Assembly: GCF_900312975.1 (NCBI RefSeq)
Contig: NZ_LT990039.1
Coordinates: 2,542,001-2,606,000, forward strand
From: Massilistercora timonensis
GTDB lineage: Bacteria; Bacillota; Clostridia; Lachnospirales; Lachnospiraceae
DNA length: 64,000 bases
Direction of reading: 5' to 3'
In this document: piece by piece, positions 19,597 through 26,887 of the stretch
How positions within the stretch are numbered: the stretch's first letter is position 1
Layout of the letters: each line of letters opens with the position of its first letter
Translations under genes and position numbers: made by a program
Notes under the pieces: model-generated
Database searches by the model: none
Told to the model about the DNA's origin: nothing
What the model saw: only the letters and a program-made list of their open reading frames with translations

Positions 19597-20205
19597 TTAC
19601 CGGCAGCCTTTGTTGTCGAATTCCGGATTGAAGGCGTAGAAATTCCTGCTGTCCAGCTTCTCCTGCACCAGCCGCAGGCCTTCGCCGAACCGCTGGTAGT
19701 GGACGATCTCCCGTTCCCGCAGGAAACGGATGGGGTCGCAGACCTCCGGGTCTTTCACCAGCCGGAGGATGTTGTCATAGGTGGTCCGGGCTTTCTGTTC
19801 CGCCGCCAGGTCTTCGTTAAGATCTGTGATGGGATCGCCCTTGGACTGGAAGTAGGTGGCGGTCCAGGGGGTCCCTGCCGCAGCCTGTGGCCACAGGCCC
19901 AGGGTGTGGTCTACATAGTATTTGTCAAAGCCATATTTCTCGATCTCCTCGGGGGTCAGGTCCTTGGTCAGCTGGTAGACGATGGCGCAGATCATCTCCA
20001 TGTGGGCCAGTTCCTCTGTGCCGATATCGGTCAGAAGCCCGGTCACTTCCTTGTAGGGCATGGTGTAGCGCTGGGAGAGATAGCGCATGGAGGCGGCCAG
20101 TTCCCCGTCCGGGCCTCCGAACTGACTGATGATCACCTGGGCGATCTTAGGGTTGGTCTGGGTAATCTTTACCGGATACTGCAGTCGTTTCTCATAATTC
20201 CACAT
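19597..20205 (-). CDS. cotJC: Spore coat protein CotJC, manganese-catalase family
   Basis: A 202-residue CotJC. It has the ferritin-like four-helix fold of Mn catalases, with metal-ligand patterns (EELAHMEM near residue 69 and REREIVHYQRFGEGL near 170). CotJC is a polypeptide of the spore coat in Bacillus and Clostridioides and may protect spores from peroxide. It begins 3 bases after cotJB on the minus strand, preceded by AAGGAGG. Length and sequence are typical. Confidence 0.95.
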   Translation of the reverse strand: MWNYEKRLQYPVKITQTNPKIAQVIISQFGGPDGELAASMRYLSQRYTMPYKEVTGLLTDIGTEELAHMEMICAIVYQLTKDLTPEEIEKYGFDKYYVDHTLGLWPQAAAGTPWTATYFQSKGDPITDLNEDLAAEQKARTTYDNILRLVKDPEVCDPIRFLREREIVHYQRFGEGLRLVQEKLDSRNFYAFNPEFDNKGCR

Positions 20206-20208
20206 GGA

Positions 20209-20496
20209 TCAACATCCTCCTTCCTGCCAGGGCCAGGGTTCGCTGACCCATTTCCATTTTTCTTCGTTCTGACACACAGGGCTGGCGGTGTCTATGGTAA
20301 GGGGGCCAAAGCAGCCGGCGTATTCTTTGAGAGCCTGGTTCCTCTGTTCTTTCATTTCCTGGAAATAAGAGAGGGCTTCCGGACAGTCTGGGTGAGAGTC
20401 CAGGAAAAGTTTTACGTCATCTACGGCGAAACTGACTACGTTGATCCAGTCCAGCATTTCTTTTCGGGTCCTTCTTGCTTCGTTCATCGCCGGCAC
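20209..20496 (-). CDS. cotJB: Spore coat protein CotJB
   Basis: A 95-residue CotJB. The family features are LDWINVVSFAVDDVKLFLDSHPDCPEAL-type helical sequence in the first half and ACFGPL-type YAGCFGPLTID in the second half. It lies between cotJA and cotJC and overlaps the cotJA end by 13 bases. The start could also be the ATG three codons later. It is needed for assembly of the CotJ set in the coat, by analogy to Bacillus. Confidence 0.92.
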   Translation of the reverse strand: MPAMNEARRTRKEMLDWINVVSFAVDDVKLFLDSHPDCPEALSYFQEMKEQRNQALKEYAGCFGPLTIDTASPVCQNEEKWKWVSEPWPWQEGGC

Positions 20497-20729
20497 CCTC
20501 CTGTTCCCTGAAACGGTTTGTTCAAGTCTTCAAATATGGTTCCGCAGCAGAATCCCTGGCGGGGATCATAGAGGCTGCCCCATTCCTGCCAGGGGACGTA
20601 TGCCATGGCGACGGGCATTCCCTGCAGGGGATCGGTGCCGGCTTTGCCGGAACAGGGGGCCTGCGTCTGGCTGCAGCCGCAGCTGCCGCGGCGCATGGAA
20701 TCCTGTGGATAATAGCGATAATTGGGCAT
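20484..20729 (-). CDS. cotJA: Spore coat-associated protein CotJA
   Basis: An 81-residue Cys-, Gly- and Pro-rich protein with the CotJA core MAYVPWQEWGSLYDPRQGF near residues 42-60. The chosen ATG (complement of 20727-20729) lies 7 bases after AAGGAG; another ATG two codons upstream is too near that site. First gene of cotJABC. In Bacillus this operon is transcribed by sigma-E RNA polymerase in the mother cell, and sigE is in this same window. Confidence 0.9.
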   Translation of the reverse strand: MPNYRYYPQDSMRRGSCGCSQTQAPCSGKAGTDPLQGMPVAMAYVPWQEWGSLYDPRQGFCCGTIFEDLNKPFQGTGGCRR

Positions 20730-20762
20730 ATCCATTCTCCTTCTAAAAACATTTGCACTAGT

Positions 20763-20770
20763 ATAGTATG
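20763..20770 (-). promoter_or_regulatory. Possible sigma-E -10 box of cotJABC
   Basis: On the minus strand this reads CATACTAT, close to the sigma-E -10 consensus CATACANT. A -35 match at proper spacing is not convincing. The divergent plus-strand gene may use TATACT with a TGA extension (20791-20796). Confidence 0.4.
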
Positions 20771-20820
20771 AAAACCGGGGGATTATGTGATATACTGAAG
20801 CAATATGGAGGGTGGAAAGC

Positions 20821-22197
20821 ATGTGTTATGAACTGGTCTATCCGGGGAAGACGGATGAAAAAGAGGTGCTGGCCGGGAGCGGGGAGCGAAAGTTCCTGCG
20901 GCTGGAGCGGGTATTTTCACATGGCGGCGAGGAACCGTGGAGGAATCTTCTGGTCTCTGGCGACAATTTGGAGTTTCTGGAGGATGTGTACCGGGAGGAA
21001 GATCCGCTGATCCGGGGACGGGTGAAGGGAAAGGTGAACCTGATCTACATTGATCCGCCTTTTGCTACGGCTGACGAGTTCTGGAACCAGGAAGGGGCGA
21101 AGGCGTATCAGGACAAAAGGACGGGGGCTAAATTCCTGGAGTTCCTGAGAAGACGGCTGATCCTGGCAAGGGAGATCCTGGCTCCGGACGGAAGTATCTT
21201 CGTCCATCTGGATCAGAAGATGAGCCATCCGGTGAAGGTAATCCTGGACGAGGTCTTTGGGAGGAGCAATTTCCGCAATGAGATCGCCTGGTGTTACACC
21301 GGCCCTTCTCAGGCGGGAAAATATTTTCCGAGAAAGCATGATACCATCCTGTTTTACAGCAGAAGCGCCGACTATTATTTTAACCCGCCCAGAGTGCGCC
21401 ATAAGAGCGGCGTCCATAACAGCGGCCAGTTGTTTGGCGCCGTCGGGGAAGAGACGGGGAAGAAAGAGGCCATGGAGAAGCAGGGGAAGCGGGTAGAGGA
21501 CTGGTGGACGGATATCTGGTCCTGCGACCGGTACCGCGGCGAACTGGCCGGTTATCCCACCCAGAAGCCGGAAGAACTGCTGCGCCGGATCATTCTGGCG
21601 GCCACCCGGGAGGAGGATCTGGTGATGGACTTTTTCGCCGGAAGCGGTACGACGGCAGTGGCGGCGGAGAAGCTGGGGAGACGATGGATCCTCTGTGATG
21701 AAGGAAAGTTATCCCTGGCGGTCTGCCAGAGGCGGCTTCTTACCATCGGAGAAGGGAAGGATCTTAAGAGCGTTGAGCGGCGCCCGCCAAAATACGGGAA
21801 GCCTCCCCGGTCTTTCGGCGTGTATCGCCTGGCATCCCGGGAGGAAGAAAACTGGTCCTGTCCGGCGCCTCCAGGGGTAGAAGCCCGGATAGAAGAACGG
21901 GCGGGGGAAATGGTCCTTGCTGTTACAGAATTCTGTTCCTGTGAGACGCAGACGGGAAGAAGGGGAAAGAAAAGAGAAGGGAATTTCGGGGACCTGGCGG
22001 GGATCCTTACAGGCGTCGGCCGGGAGGATGGAAGTTTTGAGATCCGGGAGTTTTATTTCGCGGACCGGTTGAGGCCGGAAGATGGCAAGATCTTTGTCCC
22101 TCTGGCCGGGATGGCGCAAGAGAGGGAGATCCGGGCGGTGTTTCTGGACATTTATGGAAATGAGGCAAAGCAGAGGTTTTTCCTTCCGGGAATTTAA
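20821..22197 (+). CDS. Orphan site-specific DNA methyltransferase, probable N6-adenine, beta-type motif order
   Basis: A 458-residue methyltransferase. The catalytic motif IV DPPF (with IYIDPPFATADEF) comes first, near residue 77; the SAM-binding motif I DFFAGSGTTAVAAEKLG follows near residue 270, the order of beta-type Mod enzymes of type III systems. The YPTQKPEELLRRII stretch before it is also typical. After about residue 310 there is a 150-residue C-terminal domain without a recognised match. The ATG at 20821 follows GGAGGG by 8 bases. No restriction subunit or specificity gene is adjacent, so it is an orphan methylase. The target sequence is unknown. Confidence 0.85.
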   Translation: MCYELVYPGKTDEKEVLAGSGERKFLRLERVFSHGGEEPWRNLLVSGDNLEFLEDVYREEDPLIRGRVKGKVNLIYIDPPFATADEFWNQEGAKAYQDKRTGAKFLEFLRRRLILAREILAPDGSIFVHLDQKMSHPVKVILDEVFGRSNFRNEIAWCYTGPSQAGKYFPRKHDTILFYSRSADYYFNPPRVRHKSGVHNSGQLFGAVGEETGKKEAMEKQGKRVEDWWTDIWSCDRYRGELAGYPTQKPEELLRRIILAATREEDLVMDFFAGSGTTAVAAEKLGRRWILCDEGKLSLAVCQRRLLTIGEGKDLKSVERRPPKYGKPPRSFGVYRLASREEENWSCPAPPGVEARIEERAGEMVLAVTEFCSCETQTGRRGKKREGNFGDLAGILTGVGREDGSFEIREFYFADRLRPEDGKIFVPLAGMAQEREIRAVFLDIYGNEAKQRFFLPGI

Positions 22198-22200
22198 CAG

Positions 22201-22229
22201 TTGTTTTTCTGCGCGCAACTGAGTATAAT
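22201..22229 (+). promoter_or_regulatory. sigma-A promoter of the SEDS gene
   Basis: TTGTTT (22201-22206), a 17-base spacer and TATAAT (22224-22229). Confidence 0.6.
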
Positions 22230-22253
22230 GAAGACGATTGGAGTGTAGATATT

Positions 22254-23417
22254 ATGGCAGGGACGCGCAGAAGAAGAAAAGAGAATACAGGGCCAGTCCC
22301 GGTTCGGTACTATGATTATAGTCTCGTGGCGGTGCTGGTCTTTCTTGTTTGTTTCGGGCTGGTGATGCTCTACAGCACCAGCGCTTATACCGCGCTGATC
22401 GAGAACGGCGACAGCATGTATTATTTTAAGAGGCAGATCCTGTTCTGCGGGGCGGGATTTGTGATCATTTATATTGTGTCCAGGATCAATTACCACTGGT
22501 ATATCGGGAAGGCGAAGGCGATCTATTTTTTCTCCCTGTTCCTGATGCTTCTGGTCAAGACGCCGCTGGGGAAAGAGGTCAACGGGGCAAGACGGTGGAT
22601 CCGGCTTCCTCTTGGGCAGCAGTTTCAGCCTTCGGAGCTTGCCAAGATCGCGGTGATCCTGTTTATTCCCGTGGTGATCTGCAAGATGGGGAAGGAGTTC
22701 CGGTCGCTGCAGGGTGTGGCGAAGACTCTGGCCTGGGGAGGAGTTTGCGCGGCGGCGGTGCTGTTCCTCACGGACAACCTGAGCACGGCGGTCATTGTGT
22801 TTGGCATTACCTATATCGTGGTGGCAGTGGCTCATCCGAGGACGAAAGCATTTCTTGCGTTGGCGGGGATTGGAGTGGCAGGGCTGGTGACTTTTGTCCT
22901 GGCTTTTGGGAGCAGCCTTGCTTCCAGCAGTGATTTCCGTCTGCGCAGGCTCGCAGTGTGGCTGAATCCGGAACAGTATGCAGATGGCCTGGGATACCAG
23001 ACGCTGCAGGGGCTTTACGCCATTGGTTCCGGCGGATTTTTTGGCAAGGGATTGGGAAACAGCGCCCAGAAGATGGTGATCCCGGAAGTGCAGAACGATA
23101 TGATCCTCACGGTGATTTGTGAGGAACTGGGGGTATTTGGGGTGATCGTGGTGCTGGTGCTCTTTGGCATGCTGCTGTACCGGATCATTTTTATCGCCCA
23201 GAACGCCCCGGATATGTATGGGTCTCTGGTGGTGACAGGTATTTTTGCCCACATTGCCCTGCAGGTATTCTTGAATATCGCGGTAGTTACAAAGATGATC
23301 CCGAATACGGGAGTGACCCTTCCCTTTATCAGTTACGGAGGTACGTCGGTGCTGTTTCTGATGGCGGAGATGGGCATTGTCCTGGGGGTGTCCAGGACCA
23401 TTAAACTTAGTGAATAA
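22254..23417 (+). CDS. SEDS family peptidoglycan glycosyltransferase (RodA/FtsW type)
   Basis: A 387-residue protein with about ten membrane segments. SEDS proteins polymerise lipid II into glycan strands and pair with a class B PBP. Seen: LYSTSAY near residue 40, the QFQPSELAKIAVIL stretch near 123, the loop with GLGYQTLQGLYAIGSGGFFGKGLGNS near 245, and the C-terminal NTGVTLPFISYGGTSVLFLMAEMG signature. It lies outside the division cluster and has no PBP next to it, so RodA (elongation) is a reasonable guess, but FtsW/SpoVE cannot be excluded. The second SEDS gene is at 32912. Confidence 0.9.
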   Translation: MAGTRRRRKENTGPVPVRYYDYSLVAVLVFLVCFGLVMLYSTSAYTALIENGDSMYYFKRQILFCGAGFVIIYIVSRINYHWYIGKAKAIYFFSLFLMLLVKTPLGKEVNGARRWIRLPLGQQFQPSELAKIAVILFIPVVICKMGKEFRSLQGVAKTLAWGGVCAAAVLFLTDNLSTAVIVFGITYIVVAVAHPRTKAFLALAGIGVAGLVTFVLAFGSSLASSSDFRLRRLAVWLNPEQYADGLGYQTLQGLYAIGSGGFFGKGLGNSAQKMVIPEVQNDMILTVICEELGVFGVIVVLVLFGMLLYRIIFIAQNAPDMYGSLVVTGIFAHIALQVFLNIAVVTKMIPNTGVTLPFISYGGTSVLFLMAEMGIVLGVSRTIKLSE

Positions 23418-23539
23418 TTTCCTTTTCTTTCCGGTAATTCTGTGTTATGATATTATATGTGGTATTTAATACTATGTATAATAGAAACGAATGACGGGCG
23501 AAATATACACGAAGGCGCCTGAATACCGGGAGGATAACT

Positions 23540-24379
23540 ATGAGTTATAAGATTGTTGTGGACAGCTGCGGGGAGCTGACAGAAGAGATGAAGAAGTCGG
23601 GATGTTATGAGACTGCTTCTCTGGAGATTGATGTCAACGGGCACCATATCGTTGATGACGAGACATTTGATCAGAAGGAATTCTTAAGACTGGTGGCGGA
23701 GTCGCCGGAATGTCCCAAATCATCCTGTCCTTCTCCGGAGCGATATATGGAAGCGTTTCACTGTGACGCAGATCACGTATATGCGGTGACGCTTTCCGCG
23801 GAACTGAGCGGTTCCTACAACAGCGCGGAACTTGGAAAGAAATTATATCATGAAGAATACGGGGAGAAGGATATCTATGTGTTCAACTCCCGGTCCGCTT
23901 CCATTGGCGAGACATTGATCGCGAGGAAAGCAGCGGAGTGCGAAGAGAAGGGCATGAGTTTCCAGGAGACGGTGGAGACGGTGGAGGCCTATATCGAGGG
24001 GCAGAATACCTATTTTGTGCTGGAGACGCTGGAGACCCTGCGCAAGAACGGAAGACTGACCGGGCTGAAGGCTATTGTGGCCTCGGCGCTGAACATCAAG
24101 CCGGTGATGGGAGCGACTCCTGCGGGAACCATCTGTCAGCTGGGCCAGGCCCGGGGGATCAAAAAAGCGCTGGTGAAGATGGTGGACGAGATCGTGAAGG
24201 ATCTGAAGGACCCTATGGAGAAAGTTCTTGCGATTTCTCACTGTAATTGTCCCCAGAGGGCGAAGGATGTGGCGGAGATGCTGAAGGCGCGGGCTACATT
24301 TAAGGAGATCATGATTCTGGATACCGCAGGCATCAGTAGTATGTATGCATCCGACGGCGGTGTGATCGTGGTTGTATAA
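23540..24379 (+). CDS. DegV family fatty acid-binding protein
   Basis: A 279-residue DegV/FakB-type protein. FakB proteins present fatty acids to the kinase FakA for phosphorylation; other DegV proteins have unknown ligands. Seen: YKIVVDSCGELTEE at the start, the SCPSPERYMEAF region near residue 66, SAELSGSYNSA near 87, FVLETLETLRKNGRL near 157 and the LNIKPVMG stretch. GGAGGATAACT precedes the ATG. No fakA is nearby. Confidence 0.92.
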   Translation: MSYKIVVDSCGELTEEMKKSGCYETASLEIDVNGHHIVDDETFDQKEFLRLVAESPECPKSSCPSPERYMEAFHCDADHVYAVTLSAELSGSYNSAELGKKLYHEEYGEKDIYVFNSRSASIGETLIARKAAECEEKGMSFQETVETVEAYIEGQNTYFVLETLETLRKNGRLTGLKAIVASALNIKPVMGATPAGTICQLGQARGIKKALVKMVDEIVKDLKDPMEKVLAISHCNCPQRAKDVAEMLKARATFKEIMILDTAGISSMYASDGGVIVVV

Positions 24380-24400
24380 TCCGGCGAACTGTGGTAGAAT
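24372..24400 (+). promoter_or_regulatory. Possible promoter of the small membrane protein gene
   Basis: TTGTAT (24372-24377), a 17-base spacer and TAGAAT (24395-24400), overlapping the end of the DegV gene. Confidence 0.5.
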
Positions 24401-24436
24401 ATCCCTATTGGAACTGATAGGAGGAATACAGTCGCA

Positions 24437-24706
24437 ATGAGTCAGGAAAAAGTAGACAGATATAAGAAAGAAAAGGCAAACCGCAAGCAGATCATGCGCA
24501 AGGAGAAGATGGCGAACCTGCTGCGCAAGTGCGTAGTGGGGATCGTGGGGCTGATCCTGGTGGGCTGGATCGGATATTCCGCATACGGGACTTATGAGAG
24601 CAGCAAGCCCAAAGAGGAAGCGCAGATCGATTATTCGGCCTTTGATGATCTGCAGAATCGGCTGGAAGCCGCGCAGGAAGAAGCTGCGGCGCAGGCGGAA
24701 GAATAG
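24437..24706 (+). CDS. Small single-pass membrane protein of unknown function
   Basis: An 89-residue protein: basic N-terminus (VDRYKKEKANRKQIMRKEK), one membrane segment at about 31-50 (VVGIVGLILVGWIGYSAYG), and an acidic, Ala-rich, coiled-coil-like tail (LQNRLEAAQEEAAAQAEE). It is followed by a terminator. The family is unknown to me; a role in membrane-complex assembly would be speculation. Confidence 0.7.
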   Translation: MSQEKVDRYKKEKANRKQIMRKEKMANLLRKCVVGIVGLILVGWIGYSAYGTYESSKPKEEAQIDYSAFDDLQNRLEAAQEEAAAQAEE

Positions 24707-24727
24707 AATAAGGAAGATAAAACAGGA

Positions 24728-24760
24728 CCGCAGAGTGGGACAGACACTCTGCGGTTTTTC
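24728..24760 (+). terminator. Intrinsic terminator
   Basis: CCGCAGAGTG (24728-24737) and CACTCTGCGG (24745-24754) form a perfect 10-bp stem, followed by TTTTTCTTTTTTT. Confidence 0.93.
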
Positions 24761-24767
24761 TTTTTTT

Positions 24768-24830
24768 AATTGGGGACAGGGTATTTTCAATCTGGGACGT
24801 GGTATTTTCGAAAATACCACGTCCCCAATT
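24768..24830 (+). repeat. REP-like palindromic repeat, copy 1
   Basis: A 63-bp element with 10-bp terminal inverted repeats AATTGGGGAC and GTCCCCAATT. Its core is a perfect 32-bp palindrome: GGGACGTGGTATTTTC (24794-24809) next to its reverse complement (24810-24825). A second, variant left arm (GGGGACAGGGTATTTTC) starts at 24772. Bases 24773-24830 are identical over 58 positions to the copy at 42207-42264. Such palindromes resemble the repeats mobilised by REP-associated tyrosine transposases; none is in the window. Confidence 0.9.
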
Positions 24831-24841
24831 AAAAAAAGGGG

Positions 24842-24870
24842 TTGAAATTCCCCAAAAAGTAGTTTACAAT
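24842..24870 (+). promoter_or_regulatory. sigma-A promoter of the division cluster (mraZ promoter)
   Basis: TTGAAA (24842-24847), a 17-base spacer and TACAAT (24865-24870). Transcription should begin at about the first MraZ box. Confidence 0.75.
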
Positions 24871-24876
24871 GAGTTC

Positions 24877-24923
24877 AAGTGGTAGGAAGTGGTGAAAAGT
24901 GGAACGAAGTGGCGAGAAAATGG
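24877..24923 (+). promoter_or_regulatory. MraZ-binding direct repeats
   Basis: AAGTGG occurs at 24877, 24887, 24897 and 24907, exactly 10 bases apart, with a degenerate fifth copy AAATGG at 24918. MraZ is known to bind short GTGG/TGGG direct repeats at 10-base period upstream of its own gene. Here they begin at the predicted transcription start, so autorepression of the cluster is likely. Confidence 0.85.
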
Positions 24924-24951
24924 AGAGCCATTTCGAAAGAGGGTGAGTTTC

Positions 24952-25392
24952 ATGTTGAAAGGAGAGTACAGTCATAATATTGACCCAAAGGGCAGATTGA
25001 TCATTCCCGCGAAGTTTCGTGACGATCTTGGGGAGAATTTCGTCATTACCAAGGGAATGGAGAACTGTCTGTACGTATATCCGGAAAACGAATGGAACGC
25101 CTTCGAGGAGAAGCTGAACGCCCTGCCAACCACCACAGATAAGAAAGCCCGTGCTTTTGCGTACTTCTTTCAGGGGAGCGCTTCGGACGGAGACCTGGAC
25201 AAGCAGGGGAGGACTTTGATCCCCGCAGTGTTAAGGGATTATGCGAAGCTTGAGAAGGAAGTGGTCTTCATCGGTATGGGGAAGCGTGCCGAGATCTGGG
25301 ACAAAGCAAGATGGGATGAAAAGAATGCTGAAGTGGAACTCAATATCGAGGATATCGCATCCGATATGGAAGCGAGCGGATTCAGTATCTAG
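24952..25392 (+). CDS. mraZ: Transcriptional regulator MraZ
   Basis: A 146-residue protein with two AbrB-like swapped-hairpin domains, each with the DxKGR signature: [15 protein letters not shown] near residue 8 and [15 protein letters not shown] near 80. It forms a ring-shaped oligomer that binds the repeats just upstream. The ATG at 24952 follows GAGGGTGAG; an in-frame ATG at 24889 lies within the repeat array and would add 21 atypical residues. First gene of the dcw cluster. Confidence 0.96.
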   Translation: MLKGEYSHNIDPKGRLIIPAKFRDDLGENFVITKGMENCLYVYPENEWNAFEEKLNALPTTTDKKARAFAYFFQGSASDGDLDKQGRTLIPAVLRDYAKLEKEVVFIGMGKRAEIWDKARWDEKNAEVELNIEDIASDMEASGFSI

Positions 25393-25403
25393 AGGGAGAA
25401 GAT

Positions 25404-26339
25404 ATGGAATTCGAACACAGATCAGTATTGCTTGAGGAAACTGTAAACGGACTGAATGTCAAACCTGACGGAATCTACGTGGACGGAACGCTGGGGGGCG
25501 GAGGACACGCTTATGAGATCTGCAGGAGACTGGGGCCAAAGGGGAGTATTGTAGGAATAGACCAGGATGCGGCGGCGATCGAGGCCGCGGGCGTCCGACT
25601 GAAAGACTTCGGGGAGAAGGTCACGATCGTAAGGAGCAACTATCGTGATATGAAGTCGCAGCTCCAAAAGTTAGGCATTGACAAGGTCGATGGGATCGTG
25701 CTCGATCTGGGCGTATCATCCTACCAGTTAGATACGGCAGAGCGGGGATTCTCCTATCGCGAAGATGCGCCACTGGATATGCGGATGGATACACGTCAGA
25801 CTCTGACGGCCAGGGACATCGTCAATGACTATGGCGAACAGGAACTCTATCATATTATCAGAGATTACGGAGAGGATAAGTTCGCCAGGAATATCGCGAA
25901 GCATATTGTGGCGGCGCGAAAGAAAGCCCCCATTGAGACTACGGGGCAGCTGGTGGAGATCATACGCCAGTCTATACCAATGAAATTCCAGAAGATGTCC
26001 GGACATCCGGCGAAGCGGACGTTTCAGGCGATCCGCATCGAGCTCAACCATGAGCTGGAAGTTCTGAAGGACTCTCTGGACGATATGATCGATCTGTTAA
26101 ATCCGGGAGGAAGGATCTGTATCATTACCTTCCACTCATTGGAGGACAGGATTGTTAAGGCGGCTTTTCGGAAAAATGAGAACCCCTGCACCTGTCCAAG
26201 TGATTTTCCTGTGTGTGTATGCGGGAAAGTATCAAAGGGGAGTATTATAACCAGAAAGCCAATTCTGCCAAGTGAGGAAGAAATGGAGACAAACAGCCGT
26301 TCCAAGAGCGCGAAGCTGCGGATCTTTGAACGGTGTTAG
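25404..26339 (+). CDS. rsmH: 16S rRNA (cytosine-1402-N4)-methyltransferase RsmH
   Basis: A 311-residue RsmH (MraW), which methylates C1402 of 16S rRNA in the decoding centre. SAM-binding motifs are clear: [15 protein letters not shown] near residue 27, [16 protein letters not shown] near 95, and [18 protein letters not shown] near 235. The C-terminal [14 protein letters not shown] and LRIFERC-type ending are typical. It lies 11 bases after mraZ, with GAGGGAGAAG as ribosome site. Confidence 0.97.
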   Translation: MEFEHRSVLLEETVNGLNVKPDGIYVDGTLGGGGHAYEICRRLGPKGSIVGIDQDAAAIEAAGVRLKDFGEKVTIVRSNYRDMKSQLQKLGIDKVDGIVLDLGVSSYQLDTAERGFSYREDAPLDMRMDTRQTLTARDIVNDYGEQELYHIIRDYGEDKFARNIAKHIVAARKKAPIETTGQLVEIIRQSIPMKFQKMSGHPAKRTFQAIRIELNHELEVLKDSLDDMIDLLNPGGRICIITFHSLEDRIVKAAFRKNENPCTCPSDFPVCVCGKVSKGSIITRKPILPSEEEMETNSRSKSAKLRIFERC

Positions 26340-26360
26340 CTGGGGAAAGGGGTGACGTAC

Positions 26361-26873
26361 ATGGCAGCAAGAACAGCAGTAAGAAGATATAGTTCTGTCC
26401 GGAGCGGACAGGCCTATGTATATGGAAATACTGTGCCCAAGCCGGTCCAGGAGCCGGAAAAACGCAGGAGAAGGACGCAGAAAGTCAGCCGCCAGGTACG
26501 GAACAACCAGAAGAGAGCCCTTCGGGTAAGCGCCGGATATGTAGTATTTCTGACGGTGGCAGCGCTTCTTGCGCTGATTGTCTGCGTTGGATACGTAAGA
26601 CTTCAGGCGAAGATCACCGACACATCCAAGAACCTGACGGTAATGCAGGAAGAACTGGCCAATCTCCGGGAGGAAAATGATACCCGATACAACACGGTGA
26701 TGGACTCTGTTAATGTGGAAGAGATCAAGGAGAAAGCTCAGAAAGATCTGGGAATGGTGTATGCCGCGCCGGATCAGGTGGTGGAGTATGAGAGCCCTTC
26801 CGCAGATTATGTAAAGCAGTATGAAAATATTCCTGAGGACGGGGTGCTGGCCCGTTCAGACACAACTCATTAA
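26361..26873 (+). CDS. ftsL: FtsL-like septum protein
   Basis: A 170-residue single-pass protein in the ftsL position. A long basic cytoplasmic segment (about 1-60), one membrane segment (about 62-83), then a coiled coil (VMQEELANLREENDTRY) and an acidic tail. Sequence conservation in FtsL is low, so position and topology are the main evidence. It should form a complex with FtsQ/DivIB and DivIC at the septum. The ATG at 26361 is 8 bases after AAAGGGG; the ORF could start at GTG 26352. Confidence 0.8.
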   Translation: MAARTAVRRYSSVRSGQAYVYGNTVPKPVQEPEKRRRRTQKVSRQVRNNQKRALRVSAGYVVFLTVAALLALIVCVGYVRLQAKITDTSKNLTVMQEELANLREENDTRYNTVMDSVNVEEIKEKAQKDLGMVYAAPDQVVEYESPSADYVKQYENIPEDGVLARSDTTH

Positions 26874-26887
26874 GCAGGTAGAACAGC

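Noticed and set aside
20821-22197. Type III restriction-modification system
   Set aside because: Only the Mod-like gene is present; neighbours are spore coat and cell-wall genes and no Res helicase-nuclease is nearby.
22194-23252. Minus-strand frame opposite the SEDS gene
   Set aside because: His/Gln/Arg-rich shadow translation of transmembrane codons; the plus-strand gene is certain.
24768-24830. Palindrome as a simple transcription terminator
   Set aside because: A real terminator already lies at 24728-24760, the palindrome lacks a following T-run, and an identical copy lies elsewhere, so a repeat element explains it better.
24877-24923. Short regularly spaced repeats as a CRISPR array
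   Set aside because: The unit is 6 bases with 4-base gaps, matching MraZ boxes at the mraZ promoter; no repeat-spacer structure exists anywhere in the window.
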